A DNA stretch of 64,000 nucleotides from Branchiostoma floridae. Its lineage: Eukaryota; Chordata; Leptocardii; Amphioxiformes; Branchiostomatidae. Made by a program: the position numbers and the translations under genes. Below are positions 1-11,481 of the stretch, piece after piece (within the stretch, counting starts at the first letter, position 1; the number at the start of each line of letters is the position of its first letter). The notes under the pieces were generated by a model. That model had not been told where the DNA came from, ran no database searches, and saw nothing but the letters and a program-made list of their open reading frames with translations. The stretch lies in the NCBI RefSeq assembly GCF_000003815.2, contig NC_049997.1, forward strand, positions 15,996,665-16,060,664, written 5' to 3'.

Positions 1-1990
1 CTATTGAGTCAGTAAGTCGAATTTGTCGAAGCTTGATGATTCTGCTGCTACCGTGAGCGTATTTCAGTGTATGAAGTGGTTAACGGCCCTGCACTGAGCA
101 AACTCGTTAAAAAAAAAGTCATACCTACGTGCTAAATATCAAAACATTCGATCAATCAGGTAGCTATAGCACCCTGGTTTAAAAGTCGAGGTAAAAAAAT
201 AGCTTCTTTAGGTAGTCTGTTTAGTAAAAAGTAAGAAAATAAAAATCTCTACCTGTAAGTATAGGCTTCTCAGTGAAGATGACAAAACCTAAAATGGCGT
301 TTAGTCTCCTTGGAGGTAAGCAGTTCTTTGGTAATGGTTTAGCGTCCAGTAATTGAATTATCATATTACAATAGAAAAACGTATTCTTACGCCAGTTGTG
401 ACGCACACGCACATGGCAACGCTCCAGAAAACACCCACGCTGTATATGCGTGACGTCAAACAATAAGTGCACCTATGTCTGTTTTCTGTGGAAACCTTTT
501 TGTATATAGCGATCACGTCTTTTAACTAAATTTAGGCTTGTTCCTATGTTGTCGAGTTCAGAACTCATGACTATCGAAAGCTGAATATTACGTCAAAGAC
601 GTGGGTGCTGCGCGTCATTTTCGTCAATATTCATCATAACAGGAAGAGGCAAGAACGTTGTTTTCGAGCAAAGTTGACTGTTATGTAGAGGTAATATCTC
701 ACTGCACTTGAGGCAATGATGCGGCACTGCGGGGTTCGTTCATTGCGGCACTGTGTTGTTATTTTCGCCAATTTTGTTAATAGAATTTAGATATTTGCGT
801 TTTTTGTAAAAGCATGACAGAAGATAGAAGATATTACAGAATACTGTACCCTAGACACAGTGGATAAAAAGCCACTGCTACTACGGCCCTTAAAAGGGTC
901 TGGGACTACATTTACATTTACCTATGTAGACACATTTAATGCCACCACCAGCGGTAGAAATAACATAAGTCCTCTTTGACGCATGCAGTTTTTGTGGATA
1001 AGAATTGGACGTCTAGTGGCTCCATGTCTAATGCTATACTCTTCTTTAAATTCTTCTCATGCATTTGAAAATCACATCATTTTTATTGCCTTTTCTTGGA
1101 ATGGTGTTAGGGGGATCATATTTCCTCATAAAAAGTCTGGGATTGGAATTTGTTTTATTAATAGTGATTACGAATTTATTGTGGTATGTTATTATAGATG
1201 ACAAGAGGAGCGTGCCTACGACAAGAAAAATACCAACTACGGCACGAATCCATTTCTTAGATAAACTGCTTTGCACCGTTGGGGGTTGAACATCTCATTG
1301 CCACATACTGTAATAGCCTGTGACATTTATGCGTCCCTTGTGCTGGAAGGCAGTAAAGACCTAGCCAGGTGTGGCGGCTTTTGAAGGTTATAAGACTTGG
1401 CGTTCATTATTTCTCAACTGACAAGATATTGGAGTTAAAAAAAGGTCTCGAAGTAAAGATATCTTTCTCCCGAAAGAGAAATTTCAAAATATCTTCCTCG
1501 GCAGCCCCCTTATACCAGATTTATTACTCATCCAATAATTCTAATGTCGGTAAAAAATATTAACATACACATGCAATCAAACATGTATAATCTAACCTGT
1601 ACGAGTGACTACCTCCACATACGGACTGATTTTTGGTGATTCCTTGGCATGTATATTTTCCCATTAACACAAGCATTAAATCCTGTCTATAGTATCCACC
1701 TGTCCACATAGACCACATCTTATCGGTCCCCTGGGTGGTCGTCTTGTGCAGTTTTGACTGTATTGACAACATAAAACCCCCTGGAAACAGTTTTACAAGA
1801 GCCCGGAACAACAGCCCTAAGTGATTGACACCTCAGGATAACGGTCGATCGATTCAAAAACGTGATTCGCATGCTGTACTGTAGAATGGTTGGTCTCGGT
1901 TTAGGTATGGGCAATACATTCTGCTTCAATATCAAAACTATAACCTTCACTGGAATGTACTACTCAAATATTTATACATGGTTATTATCA
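1..1990. other. intergenic DNA, nothing recognised
   Basis: The sequence is AT-rich with frequent stops in all frames. The longest open stretches are under 90 codons, lack recognisable domains and have no convincing paired splice sites. I see no RNA gene or clear transposon end here. Confidence 0.6.
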
Positions 1991-2439
1991 CAACAAAATA
2001 GGGCTGGGTACCGGTACAGAAAATTCAGGTCCAGGTTCGGTTCAGGTCCAAAGGATTAGGTCCAGGTCCGGACCTGAACCTGGACCTGATGCAGTATGAC
2101 TCATACCAATGGTCCATTTCACTACAAAGAATCTGTTTGGTGGAGTATTAGACTTACACTGGCGTTTTAAAACCATACAACGCTAACTGTACCTGTCACG
2201 ATTGGCTGTAAAACTTGGTAGAAATTACTATAAATTCTACTCTACTTCACTCTTGTTATTTTCTTCCATCTGCAAGCGCTAAAACGTGTGAATGCCTGAT
2301 AAAATAATCTGTTAATTTTCGAATCGGTCCAACATCCGGTCCACCCAATTTTTTCAGGTCCGGTTTTTCTGGACCGGTCCAATAAGAAAAATCGGTTTTG
2401 TACCGGTACGCAGTACCGATACCCAGCCCTACAACAAAA
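1991..2439. mobile_element. hAT-type MITE with perfect 8-bp target duplication
   Basis: The element runs 1999-2431 (433 bp). It starts TAGGGCTGGGTACCGGTAC and ends with the inverted form GTACC...CCAGCCCTA. An identical 8-bp duplication, CAACAAAA, flanks it at 1991-1998 and 2432-2439. Eight-bp duplications with short TIRs are typical of the hAT superfamily. The body is full of AGGTCC/GGACCT direct and inverted repeats and has no transposase ORF, so it is non-autonomous. Other copies are at 32327-32759 and, truncated, at 55230-55485. Confidence 0.88.
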
Positions 2440-3232
2440 GATAAAAATATTGAATTTGTGTTGCAATCTGTGAATTGAAAATCTCTCGAAACTATGAGAT
2501 ACCTATAGCTAAGGTGTAATTGAACTTGTTTTGTTAACCGTTCGTGTTTCTGTTATTATTGAAGACCACAGGTTACGTTACCAATATTGCTAAGGTAACT
2601 TTTTATTACCTTTCTCCACGGGGTAACCTATATTCGTCGTTTATAAAAACAGGGCATTTAGGGATATTAAGTTAACGGGCGGTGGTTTCAAACTATGATA
2701 TTTTGAACATACATTGCAGTTTGATATAAAAACTTGATAGGTTACGCTTGTACTTGAAATATTGAGGTTTGATATAACAACGGATAAAGGTTACCCCAAG
2801 AATAAAGTTGAACTAGCGTTCCAGACCTATACCTAAACATCTACATTTTTTATCTGTAACTGATGTTACGTTTAGGTACACATCAATTCACCATACACGT
2901 TTCGCCCCAGTGATTTTATCACCTCAAAAAGGCCCCTTTAATCAAATTTCGTCCGCGTCCGTCTAATTTATAACGCATCCATCGGTTTTCAATCGACTTT
3001 CTCTTATCTTGTTCCCAACGTAGCCGCTTCAGCGCCGAGCATATTAGGTGAAACTTTCATGTCCCTGGGAGGCAATATTGGCTCATGTTATTCGTTTCAC
3101 GCGCGTTAGTGATTATTCAAGTCGATGAGAGCTGACAGCAAGAAGACAGATAGCCCCTAGCCTATAATCAACGAGCTGTCAAACTTCGACATTATTTGTA
3201 GAGCAGGTGAAAAATTTGCGGATACCTTGCAC

Positions 3233-3280
3233 TGACGTCACCTAGTTGCCCATTGGTAAAGCTGCTAAGACCTTATATAA
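3233..3280 (+). promoter_or_regulatory. CRE / inverted CCAAT / TATA cluster
   Basis: A perfect CRE palindrome TGACGTCA (3233-3240) is followed by ATTGG, an inverted CCAAT box (3252-3256), and TTATATAA (3273-3280). Order and spacing resemble a CRE-CCAAT-TATA core promoter that would start transcription near 3305 on the + strand. No coding exon is recognisable downstream, so it may be chance, an unannotated RNA, or part of an old element. Confidence 0.3.
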
Positions 3281-3486
3281 CGTCCTTGTGTGATGGGTAT
3301 TAAAAACAATATAGCAAACTATCTACGTATACTAAGAGGATAGAGTCTTATTTAGTTCCTTTAATAATTGTTATTCTAAGCTCCTTTATTGCCTTGTTGT
3401 CTAACCTTTATCGACGTAACACCCAATCAGTTTTGTAGCTTGACTTTAGCAACTATAAAAACAAACACGTGCCTGGGTTTTACATT

Positions 3487-3518
3487 AGGCACCCCCTTCT
3501 GCATTGAAGGGGGTGCCT
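3487..3518. repeat. perfect 13-bp-arm hairpin
   Basis: AGGCACCCCCTTC (3487-3499) pairs perfectly with GAAGGGGGTGCCT (3506-3518) across a 6-nt loop, TGCATT. It is isolated in AT-rich DNA. It may be a MITE remnant or an RNA hairpin; nothing else defines a function. Confidence 0.6.
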
Positions 3519-6500
3519 ATGTTCAAGAAAAAACCCACTAAGGTAAACAGAAATTGTATTCATTAAGATTTAACATAATGATTATGGCCCAAATTTTGAA
3601 CAATAAAAAGTAGTGCTACAATGTAACTGCTAAAAACAGCTGCATTATATCTTGTAATATTTTACATTTTAGCTTACTGTACTTCAAAATATAGACATTT
3701 ATAAATTACAATAATTAAACGTTGACTAGATCCCATTTGTGGAAAAAAAAGCCAAAGTGATCATAGAGAATTGTGTGCATTTAAAATTTCTATTCTTCGA
3801 AAATGTCAGTAAGCACAATTTTGAAATGTCACTACATTTATTATTACTGTTCCCTATAATTTGATACATGGCACCCTTTCACAAATCTCAGTATCTTTTG
3901 AAGGAATTTTATTGGAAATATCGATTGACTCGCTGTTTTTGTTTTATTGCTAGGCATTAATTGTACTAAACGTTCCCATCAATCACTGCGCTTCAGTATG
4001 GCGGAACCAAAATGGTGAAAATGTTCGACCGTGAAACTTTGGGGCACTTTATTCACACTTTTTACCAACTGAAAAAGGTTCAGCTCCGAAAGGGGTACTC
4101 TTTTGAGAATTCAAAATCATTTTGATACATTTATGTGAATTTTTGTCGGTGGGTGGTTGTTGGGATTCACGTAAAATAACAACATTGTGACCCCATAAAA
4201 CATTCTATATACTACCGACACGTGCACTCTTTTCCTAAAAATATTGTGGTATAGTTTATGAATAGCTGGTTAGCCCACGACCTTAAAAAAACATTTAATA
4301 AAAGATGGCTGGGATTAATTAAGGATAGAAGGTAAGGGGAGGACCATTAACAATACTGTAATGGCTATGGCTATGGCATTAAGTAATGAAAATGGACTCT
4401 AAATGTTTCACATAGTTACGAGGTCTTCGACTTTTTGTCTTGAATGCAACGCCAAGATCTTTTGTAAATTAAGCAAGGGAAGAAGGTAAATGGAAATCAT
4501 TAATACATGTATCTGAAATAGCATGAGCTATACGAAATAAACAAACAATCTGAATGGGGAAAAAAAACTCTGAATGTTTCAAGGAGGTATGTTATCTTCA
4601 ATTGCTTGTTTTCAATCCAAGGACAAGGTCATATATGACGTTATTGATAATCCAAATATTCATTTTAAAACCACTTCTGCAGCGCACCATACAACTATCG
4701 ATATATGCCAACATTCACATCCAAATAACGGTTGAAAAACGACCAAGTTGTGCAGGTAATACCGTTGTGTCTTGACAAGATATTAGTCTTCTGGGAAGAT
4801 GAACGTCATGGTGGGACGACGCCGTGAATCACGTCGACGTTGAACGTCGATAAAACGAAACTCGGTCGTTCGGGATAATTTAGTTTGCGCTGGCTCGTTG
4901 CCTGTGGCGTTGTGTGGCATTCGTCTTGTGAACTTAATGAGGAGAATCTCTATATCTTCCAATTGGTAGCTTCAGGGTAACTTCCAAATTCTCCTAACGT
5001 TAGCATAGAATGTGACATTGTTTTGCGGTATTCTTTTATTTTGAGGTCATTCCATTGCCTGTAGAGTAATATGTTCTATTCATATTTTAATCTAAAAAAT
5101 GTCTTTATTTCCTTCAGTTTCTTCCTTCTTGGTACATTTCAAATTCGCCACGATTTTCATTTTCGTCATGAATTTTATTTTTTTGTCATTGTAGCGCTAT
5201 GTAATGCAGAAAATTATTTATGTCTATTAGCTACTGGCCGTAGAATAGCAACAAAATCCAACTTGAGCATCAGCCGAATGTTCATAAATTCTTATGATAA
5301 TAAAATATTTGTTTTGTCGTTCTTTTATTGTCTCCAGATCTAGTGTGCATTATTCGTCCTTCAAATTGAAGTAGGAACATCCATATATATTTTAGTTAAT
5401 AAACTTGCTGCAGGGTGGTAGCTAAATCCTATAACATACGAGAGCAACTGTCACACATTTTCGATATTCCTCCTTTAGTTTGTTATCCTTTCATTGCCTT
5501 AAGAGACATGTGTATTATTATTTTTTTTGAAATCGATGAGAGAAATATCTTTCGATTTTTAGTTGCCTGGCGCTGGGCAGAATCAAGATAAAAGCCTTAC
5601 CAATATAACCTGAAAATCATATTCTTTGTTTATTTGTCGTTCTGTCATTTTGCTTAGAACTATATTGTATTCGTCTTTCAGAATCAATGAGGAAAGTCAT
5701 GTAATATTTAAGCTACTGGCTACATGAAAACAAAACAAATATTAAGATCGTACACAAATTTTCGTCGTAAATTTTCATGTTTCTAAAGTTTGATCCAGTA
5801 TTTTAACTTCATCTCTCTAACTCACAAATATTATATTTACTGTTGGCGCCATATGCATTTTCTTGTTTTTCTTACATTGTTTCTTGGAAGTTGCCAGTAA
5901 GCCCCTATGTATATCATGGCGCCTACAAGTCACATTACCCACACAGACTAGGCAGACCTTTTGGTATGATACACCCCCGTAGAATACAAATTATTTTAGA
6001 AAGATATAAACGTCAGGGGTTTAAGATTCAAAACATGTCGTACGAAAAAATAATCGGTGCTCTGGCGGTGACCTACAGTTTTGAATGCGTCGATAACTTT
6101 TATTGAAGATATATTATATTTACCTTCGCAAAGAAGGTTACGTATTTCACAATGTTTGTTATTGTATTGTTGTTGTAAGTGTGTCTGTATGTAGTTGAAT
6201 AGCATATCTTGAGACGTTCTGGATGGAATGTATTGATATTTTAGCCTGGCTATTGATATTTTGCATGTAGGTAGGTTTTGGTAATATCTAGAAAGCATTG
6301 GATTTTGGCCCAGCAAGAGGCCTGTTACGGTACTGCCGCGGAGGGTCGGCCGGTTTCTATATCTTAAGTTAAAATGTTAAAAATTTAAATTGATAGATTT
6401 TTTAAGTGAAATGCAGTTGCAAATATCTTCTTCCATGAAATTCAGATTAATATTTGAACGTATAACACTCGAGTTATATCGTATAACCTCTTCTTTTTCA

Positions 6501-6756
6501 ACGTATATTATAGAATCTACGCCCAATTTTCACAATGATTCAAAGGTTGACCTCTTTATTTATTATACATTACCTGAGATAGATTCGTCTGAAACAGGAA
6601 CTCTTGTATCTAGATGGAATATGAACTGTCCCACGGCGACACATATTAGCACCCTAAAGTCATTTGACACTAAGCCCTTCAAGCCCTTGCTGCCCTATTA
6701 AATCTGACACCCAAACGGCCGTTAAACCGCTAGGCATAAACCCATACACACTTGTA

Positions 6757-7708
6757 TTAACCCTATTCAGACCGGGCTTTTTTGGTCATCCCTGGACCGG
6801 GGGGGGGCTTTTGAGGCCCTCCACTTCTAAGTTCTATAACTCTAAAACAACGTGCCGTAGGGCCACCAAATTTTCAGGACATGATTTCGACATAATATCT
6901 GACAAGTATTTGACGTTTGACGTTACGTTGACGTAATATGACGTAATTATGACGTCATCAATTTGATTACATTGGCCAAACCCATGAAAAATGGGTATTC
7001 TCAGAAAACTTCAAGTTATGCTGCAAAAATGTAACAACAAGTGTAGATAACAGAATAATAATGTTTATTACGACTTGCGTTGCCAATAGCAACATCAATG
7101 ACGTCAATATGACGTCATAAAATGACGTCATGCACATCTAAGATACGAGTTGGGCTCGGCCATATTATATCCACCACCTTGAATTTTTAAAAATACTTTT
7201 TTTGCAACAAATAATCACAAAGGGCAATGGAAATAGACTAAATTCATTCATTTAGATGGTTTTTGATGAAAAAATACCAGGTAGTTACAAATTTTAAGGG
7301 ATAATTAGCTTGTTATTCTTGATCTGGCCATTCGGTCCGCCATCTTGGATTTTGGGCTGATGACGTCATCAAATTAGCATAATTTATGCATATATAATTA
7401 TGAAAGATATGCTGAATAATAGAAGATTTTATTTATGTAACAAAATCGCAGTAATATAGCAAATAAATGTGAAAAATACATAATTAGAACCAAAAATAGT
7501 GATTTTTGGCAAAACTGCCTGTCAACAAACGGTTGCCATGGCAACACGAAAAAATGGAAAATTTGTCAAACTTCGTAAAATTGTTGCCAACAATATTTTA
7601 GGAAAACTCACCAAATTTGGTGGCACTAGCGTAAGCCGTTCTGGCGTTATAGGACATCGAAGTTAGCGCGGGCCTCAAAAGCCCCCCCCCCGGTCTGAAT
7701 AGGGTTAA
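6757..7708. mobile_element. piggyBac-type MITE (TTAA site), about 950 bp
   Basis: The element is bounded by TTAA at both ends (6757-6760 and 7705-7708). Its inverted termini read CCCTATTCAGACCGGGC on the left and GGTCTGAATAGGG on the right, each next to a G/C run and GGCC(T/C)CAAAAG(CC). A TTAA target with CCC...GGG ends is characteristic of piggyBac elements. No transposase ORF is present. The interior carries five palindromic TGACGTCA sites. Related fragments are at 20200-20560 and 45279-45335. Confidence 0.82.
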
Positions 7709-7779
7709 GGCTATAGTCTCTCATTTTCCAACGCATCCCCATTTCCCTTTTAGAATACAAGATAGGGACATCTAAGCAA

Positions 7780-7844
7780 TTCATTTGACACACTGAATAC
7801 GTTAATACATGCCATGTATTAACGTATTCAGTGTGTCAAATGAA
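7780..7844. repeat. perfect 32-bp palindrome with 1-nt centre
   Basis: The left arm 7780-7811 and right arm 7813-7844 are exact reverse complements around a single C at 7812. The arms begin TTCATTTGACACACTGAATA. A poly-G/poly-A rich tract follows. There is no target duplication I can define, so this could be a minimal fold-back element or a hairpin left by an inverted duplication. Confidence 0.85.
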
Positions 7845-8392
7845 GGGGGCCATAAACCTACAATTTAAAAAAAAAACTGAAAAGAAATGTTATAGATCTT
7901 GTCTTTGTGTAGTCTCAAAGCAGATCTTGTGGTAGCATAAAATAAGATAGTATCATAAGCTGGGAAAGAAGTTTAGCCAGCATGCAGAGGAGTCAATTGG
8001 CCGCACAAAAATGGAGGTCTCCCTTATGCTTTTTAACATCAGATATTACGTTATGTTTTTGTCTCAGTATTGTGAGAGGCTTGCTTTTATCTCAAGTTGC
8101 CTGTATATGTATTAGACCTTTGCAGACTTATTACTTCCAAGAGCTTCCCAAAGCTACTTATAATTCAAAACGTGTCCTCAACTCTCAGTTGCCAAAGGAA
8201 TACATGTACAAAGCAAGCACGGATAAGAAAGAAGAGGGAAATTTCATCTTAGTTTCATTCTACAAATGATACATGATATATGTATCATGCAAATATGATA
8301 TGTATTCCAAATGAACATTAAATCCAGCGTGACATTAGTCATTACGTTTATGAAGCAGTACATCCGGGAATGCATGAAATCGATTAGGCCCA
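7845..8392. other. intergenic DNA, nothing recognised
   Basis: An open stretch at 7982-8269 (95 codons) has no domain, signal peptide or splice support and is treated as chance. The rest is AT-rich with no visible structure. Confidence 0.5.
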
Positions 8393-9061
8393 ACTCTCGC
8401 GAGTAAAGTTAAGTCTCGCGAGAACAGACAAAGTTTCCACCCAAAACTCTCGCGTGAGTTCATCAGACTCCTTTCTATTCCAGAGGCACTACCCTTTGCC
8501 ATGGCCTTTCAAGAAACACGTTGATTCAATTTCGTTTGCCTGATTAAAATAACTTAACCAAAAAAAGCGCAGTCTCCCCTTTGCTTTAGACGTCAACAAT
8601 TTACCTTCATTTAATCATTAACAGTGACATTCTTTTATCCAACAGTGCATGTACGCATGTACTAGTACATGTGCGGAATATTTGCAGGCTTAGTATTTTC
8701 CGTTACTTCTTGTGCTTCACTCTAATCGTTATTCCTCATTGAAACCAACCTTATGTTGTAATCAGAATAAAGAAAAAAGTTCAATTATCCTTAAAGAAAT
8801 ACTGTGAGAAATTGCCTCTTATTATGCATGCATCCAGTGATATCATTTAATTAAGTGTGATAACAGGTTTCCTATACGTAGTCAAAACGATCGAAGTCTC
8901 GCCACAGTAGGTAAACTCTCGTGAGAATAAACAAAGTTTTCTCAAAACTCTCGCGAGAATTTATCAGACTCCCTTCTGTTCCATAGACCACCCAAAGACA
9001 CAAGCCTTGCCATGGCCTTTCCAGAAACACGCTGATTCAATCTCGGGCGGTTGATTAAAAT
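8393..9061. repeat. diverged duplication with TCTCGCGAGA motifs
   Basis: Two copies of a roughly 160-bp block (8393-8550 and about 8895-9061) share ACAAAGTTT, CTCTCGCG, TCAGACTCC, TTGCCATGGCCTTT and the end TTGATTAAAAT or TGATTAAAAT. The palindrome TCTCGCGAGA is intact at 8414-8423 and 8949-8958, with near copies at 8393-8404, 8448-8458 and 8915-8925. The motif is a known metazoan core-promoter element in other genomes. No gene adjoins it here, so a mobile-element origin is equally likely. Confidence 0.6.
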
Positions 9062-9900
9062 CGATGAACGTTACCGCCAATTATGCAAATGAGCTCACCG
9101 TCGCCATGACAGCAAGGCACCAGGATTTGGGGAAGTCGCAATTTAGTCACGTTTCAAGCCGATATCTATGGCCTAATTCTTCATGGGTATTAGGAGGCTC
9201 GATTGTTTGCATGATAATACTAGTACACGATACATCCTAAAAGGATTGACGTATACACATGGGTTTTCGATCGTGTCTAGCATATAAATCCTGTAACAAA
9301 AATTTAATTCCAGGTTCTGTTTTTTAAAAGGGAGTCCTGTCTTCCCTGAACCAAGGCATTCTCTTCTTGCTGTGTACATTATTGATAATGCTGTAGAAAG
9401 CTTCAAGCTTAAACGAGCTTAACAAGATCCCACGGTTGATTGGTTACTTGCAATTAAACCAACATTTGGGCTTATCTCTTATGCCTATCAGAAGGCGTTT
9501 TCCTTCACATACGACGCCTATGTTCTAATACATTTGTAACAGAGCTTAGGAATATGCGTGTATACCATGGACCCCAGCTGACTATGTGTACCGGGTCAGT
9601 AGCCAATATCTTCGGTGGTTCAAGACAGTACGCCCGCCCATCATATTTATCGCCCCGGGGAGGTTCTGCCCGAGAAGGTTTGGCTCGGGCCCTGGTACAT
9701 TTCGAAGCCAGTAAATTGCACAACAGTTTATCGCACACTTCTATTAATTGCATGGAATCCCCAAAGCCCGTGGTGGTGCGGTGCATCTGGATAACTTCGC
9801 TTTGTTGCACCACCCGGATAATTGCACGAAATATGCTGGCAAATGGGGTGTGCAATTAAACGGCTTCTACTATACTAAAATTCCATCGTGCGAAACCTCA
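9062..9900. other. intergenic DNA, repeat-like
   Basis: Both strands are open over about 300 bases from 9554, with GC-rich patches containing GCCCGAGA...GCTCGGGC. This looks like part of the dispersed repeat that leads into the 57-bp array at 9901 rather than a gene. No splice-supported exon is visible. Confidence 0.4.
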
Positions 9901-10070
9901 GCGGACCGCCAATTTAGATCGCCGGGCATACTGCAATGGGCTGCCGAAGAAATCGCAGCGGACCGCCAATTTAGATCGGCGGGCATACAGCAATGGGCTG
10001 CCGAAGAAATCGCAGCGGACCGCCAATTTAGATCGGCGGGCATACAGCAATGGGCTGCCGAAGAAATCGG
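9901..10070. repeat. three-copy 57-bp tandem repeat
   Basis: Units start at 9901, 9958 and 10015 with GCGGACCGCCAATTTAGATC and are nearly identical (the first differs at a few positions). The period is 57 bases, exactly 19 codons, so frames on both strands stay open through the array. It is listed as a minisatellite, because the flanks do not resolve into splice-supported exons. Confidence 0.85.
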
Positions 10071-10864
10071 CTGGAGGCCCGCGTTGTTGGTCTGACACCA
10101 AGAACAACGTGTGCAGAAAGACAACCATGATTTAACAAACGGCGGGCGTTTGAAATATGGCATCTATTATCATAGCTTGACGGCAATGGCACTCCAAGGA
10201 TGTTATTGGGTACCGTGAGATTTTAGTATGGATTTTACGTGAACCACAGGAAATATGATTATTATTTTTATCATACTTTAACTGTGTTATAGGAGACCGG
10301 CATCCGGCGTCTAAAACACATTAGGAGAAGTATCTCAAACAAAAGCGTGGGTGATAAATTGTTTGACAGATCGCATGCATCCGGCCAATAACGTCTAGAA
10401 CAATTAGAAAAAGAAGAAGAATTGCAGTATAGAATGTTTCTGAAACGTACCTTTAAATAGGTCCGTTCGAGTTACATTCTAAAATTCAAGAAAATGTTCA
10501 CAACGAAATATAAGAAGGAAATACACAAGGATTTGAGAACCTTTTGTGTATTCTTGACGATTCGTAAACCTACAGCAAACTATTAGATTCTCGATGCTCA
10601 AATCCCATGAATATTATCTGGAAATACTGTAACAGGAACTGAAATTCAGACACTGTACAATGTTAATTAAAGAAAGACGCCTCCGGGATATATATATGGG
10701 ATTTAACGATCATGGTCGCAAAGCTGTATCAAACAAGGTTAATGAATGTTGCTTTATCCTCACGGCAGTAAAAAATAAAGAAGAAAAGTATCTTCTTAAG
10801 CCTGTTGGGACATAGCCGTGTGCGTTAAGGCTTTTGCTATCTCTGCCTGCTATGGGTGGACGAC
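10071..10864. other. intergenic DNA, nothing recognised
   Basis: AT-rich sequence with stops in all frames. I see no repeat boundary, exon or RNA gene. Confidence 0.5.
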
Positions 10865-11075
10865 AATAGGGGATAGTTCAGGCGTTACGTCTTCGGGGTC
10901 TATGCGAAGGTAATTTTTTTCACAACGGGGTGTTTTGCTTTCCTTGTCTGTGCACTTCTATTAAATAAATGCTAGACTTATTTACTGAAGGGAAAGAGAA
11001 TAAGGGGTAGTTCAGGCGTAGTTCTTTCGGGGTCTGCGTCGAAAGGTAATCTTCTAAGAAACGGGTGTTGTACGT
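10865..11075. repeat. diverged direct repeat, period about 134 bp
   Basis: The block AATAGGGGATAGTTCAGGCG at 10865 recurs as AATAAGGGGTAGTTCAGGCG at 10999. The following TTCGGGGTCT...CGAAGGTAAT and ACGGGTGTT segments are also duplicated. The two copies differ by scattered substitutions and small indels. Confidence 0.6.
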
Positions 11076-11129
11076 ACTGTGTTCTTTTCTAAGATGGTGA
11101 ATGACACCTTATAACTTATACAATGTATA

Positions 11130-11481
11130 CAGGGCTCGAAATACCACATGCATATGCAGGTTAGTACAGGTAAAATTGGAGCTGTGCAGGTATTTCTGAT
11201 GTCTACTTGCACCTTACCTGCACTGGTCCATCTGCTGGACGGATTTTACGCATAAATGTCCTATTAGAATTATCGGTATATGGATTGTTAGTTATTAGCT
11301 GCATTGACTGTTACCACCTATAAAGTATCAAAGAAAAAAATAGCAATGGTTCCCGAAAACTTTTAGTATGATCCATACTTCCTAATTTCACAGTGGTGCA
11401 GGTAAAAGTTGTCTGGTGCAGGTAATTTTCAATGTTTCCTGCACCAGTGCAGGTAGGCAGAAAAATGTATTTCAAGCCCTG
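11130..11481. mobile_element. hAT-like MITE with CAGGGCT ends
   Basis: The left end CAGGGCTCGAAATAC (11130) and right end GTATTTCAAGCCCTG (to 11481) are inverted repeats with one mismatch. Subterminal TGCAGGTA and TACCTGCA motifs recur on both sides. A GTATA sequence flanks both ends, but a clean 8-bp duplication is not visible. There is no transposase ORF. Confidence 0.7.

Larger units (their letters stand above)
2440..6756. other. intergenic DNA with no recognised gene
   Basis: No exon here has supportable splice sites or a domain. The stretch contains one promoter-like cluster (3233-3280) and one hairpin (3487-3518), listed separately. Open stretches near 5071-5343, 5843-6106 and 6390-6701 look fortuitous: AT-rich, no domain, and the last runs up to a transposon boundary. 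Confidence 0.5.

Noticed and set aside
7982-8269. 95-codon open frame
   Set aside because: No domain, no splice or poly(A) context; expected by chance in AT-rich DNA.
9901-10070. CRISPR-like array
   Set aside because: Units are contiguous without unique spacers; this is a tandem repeat in animal DNA.
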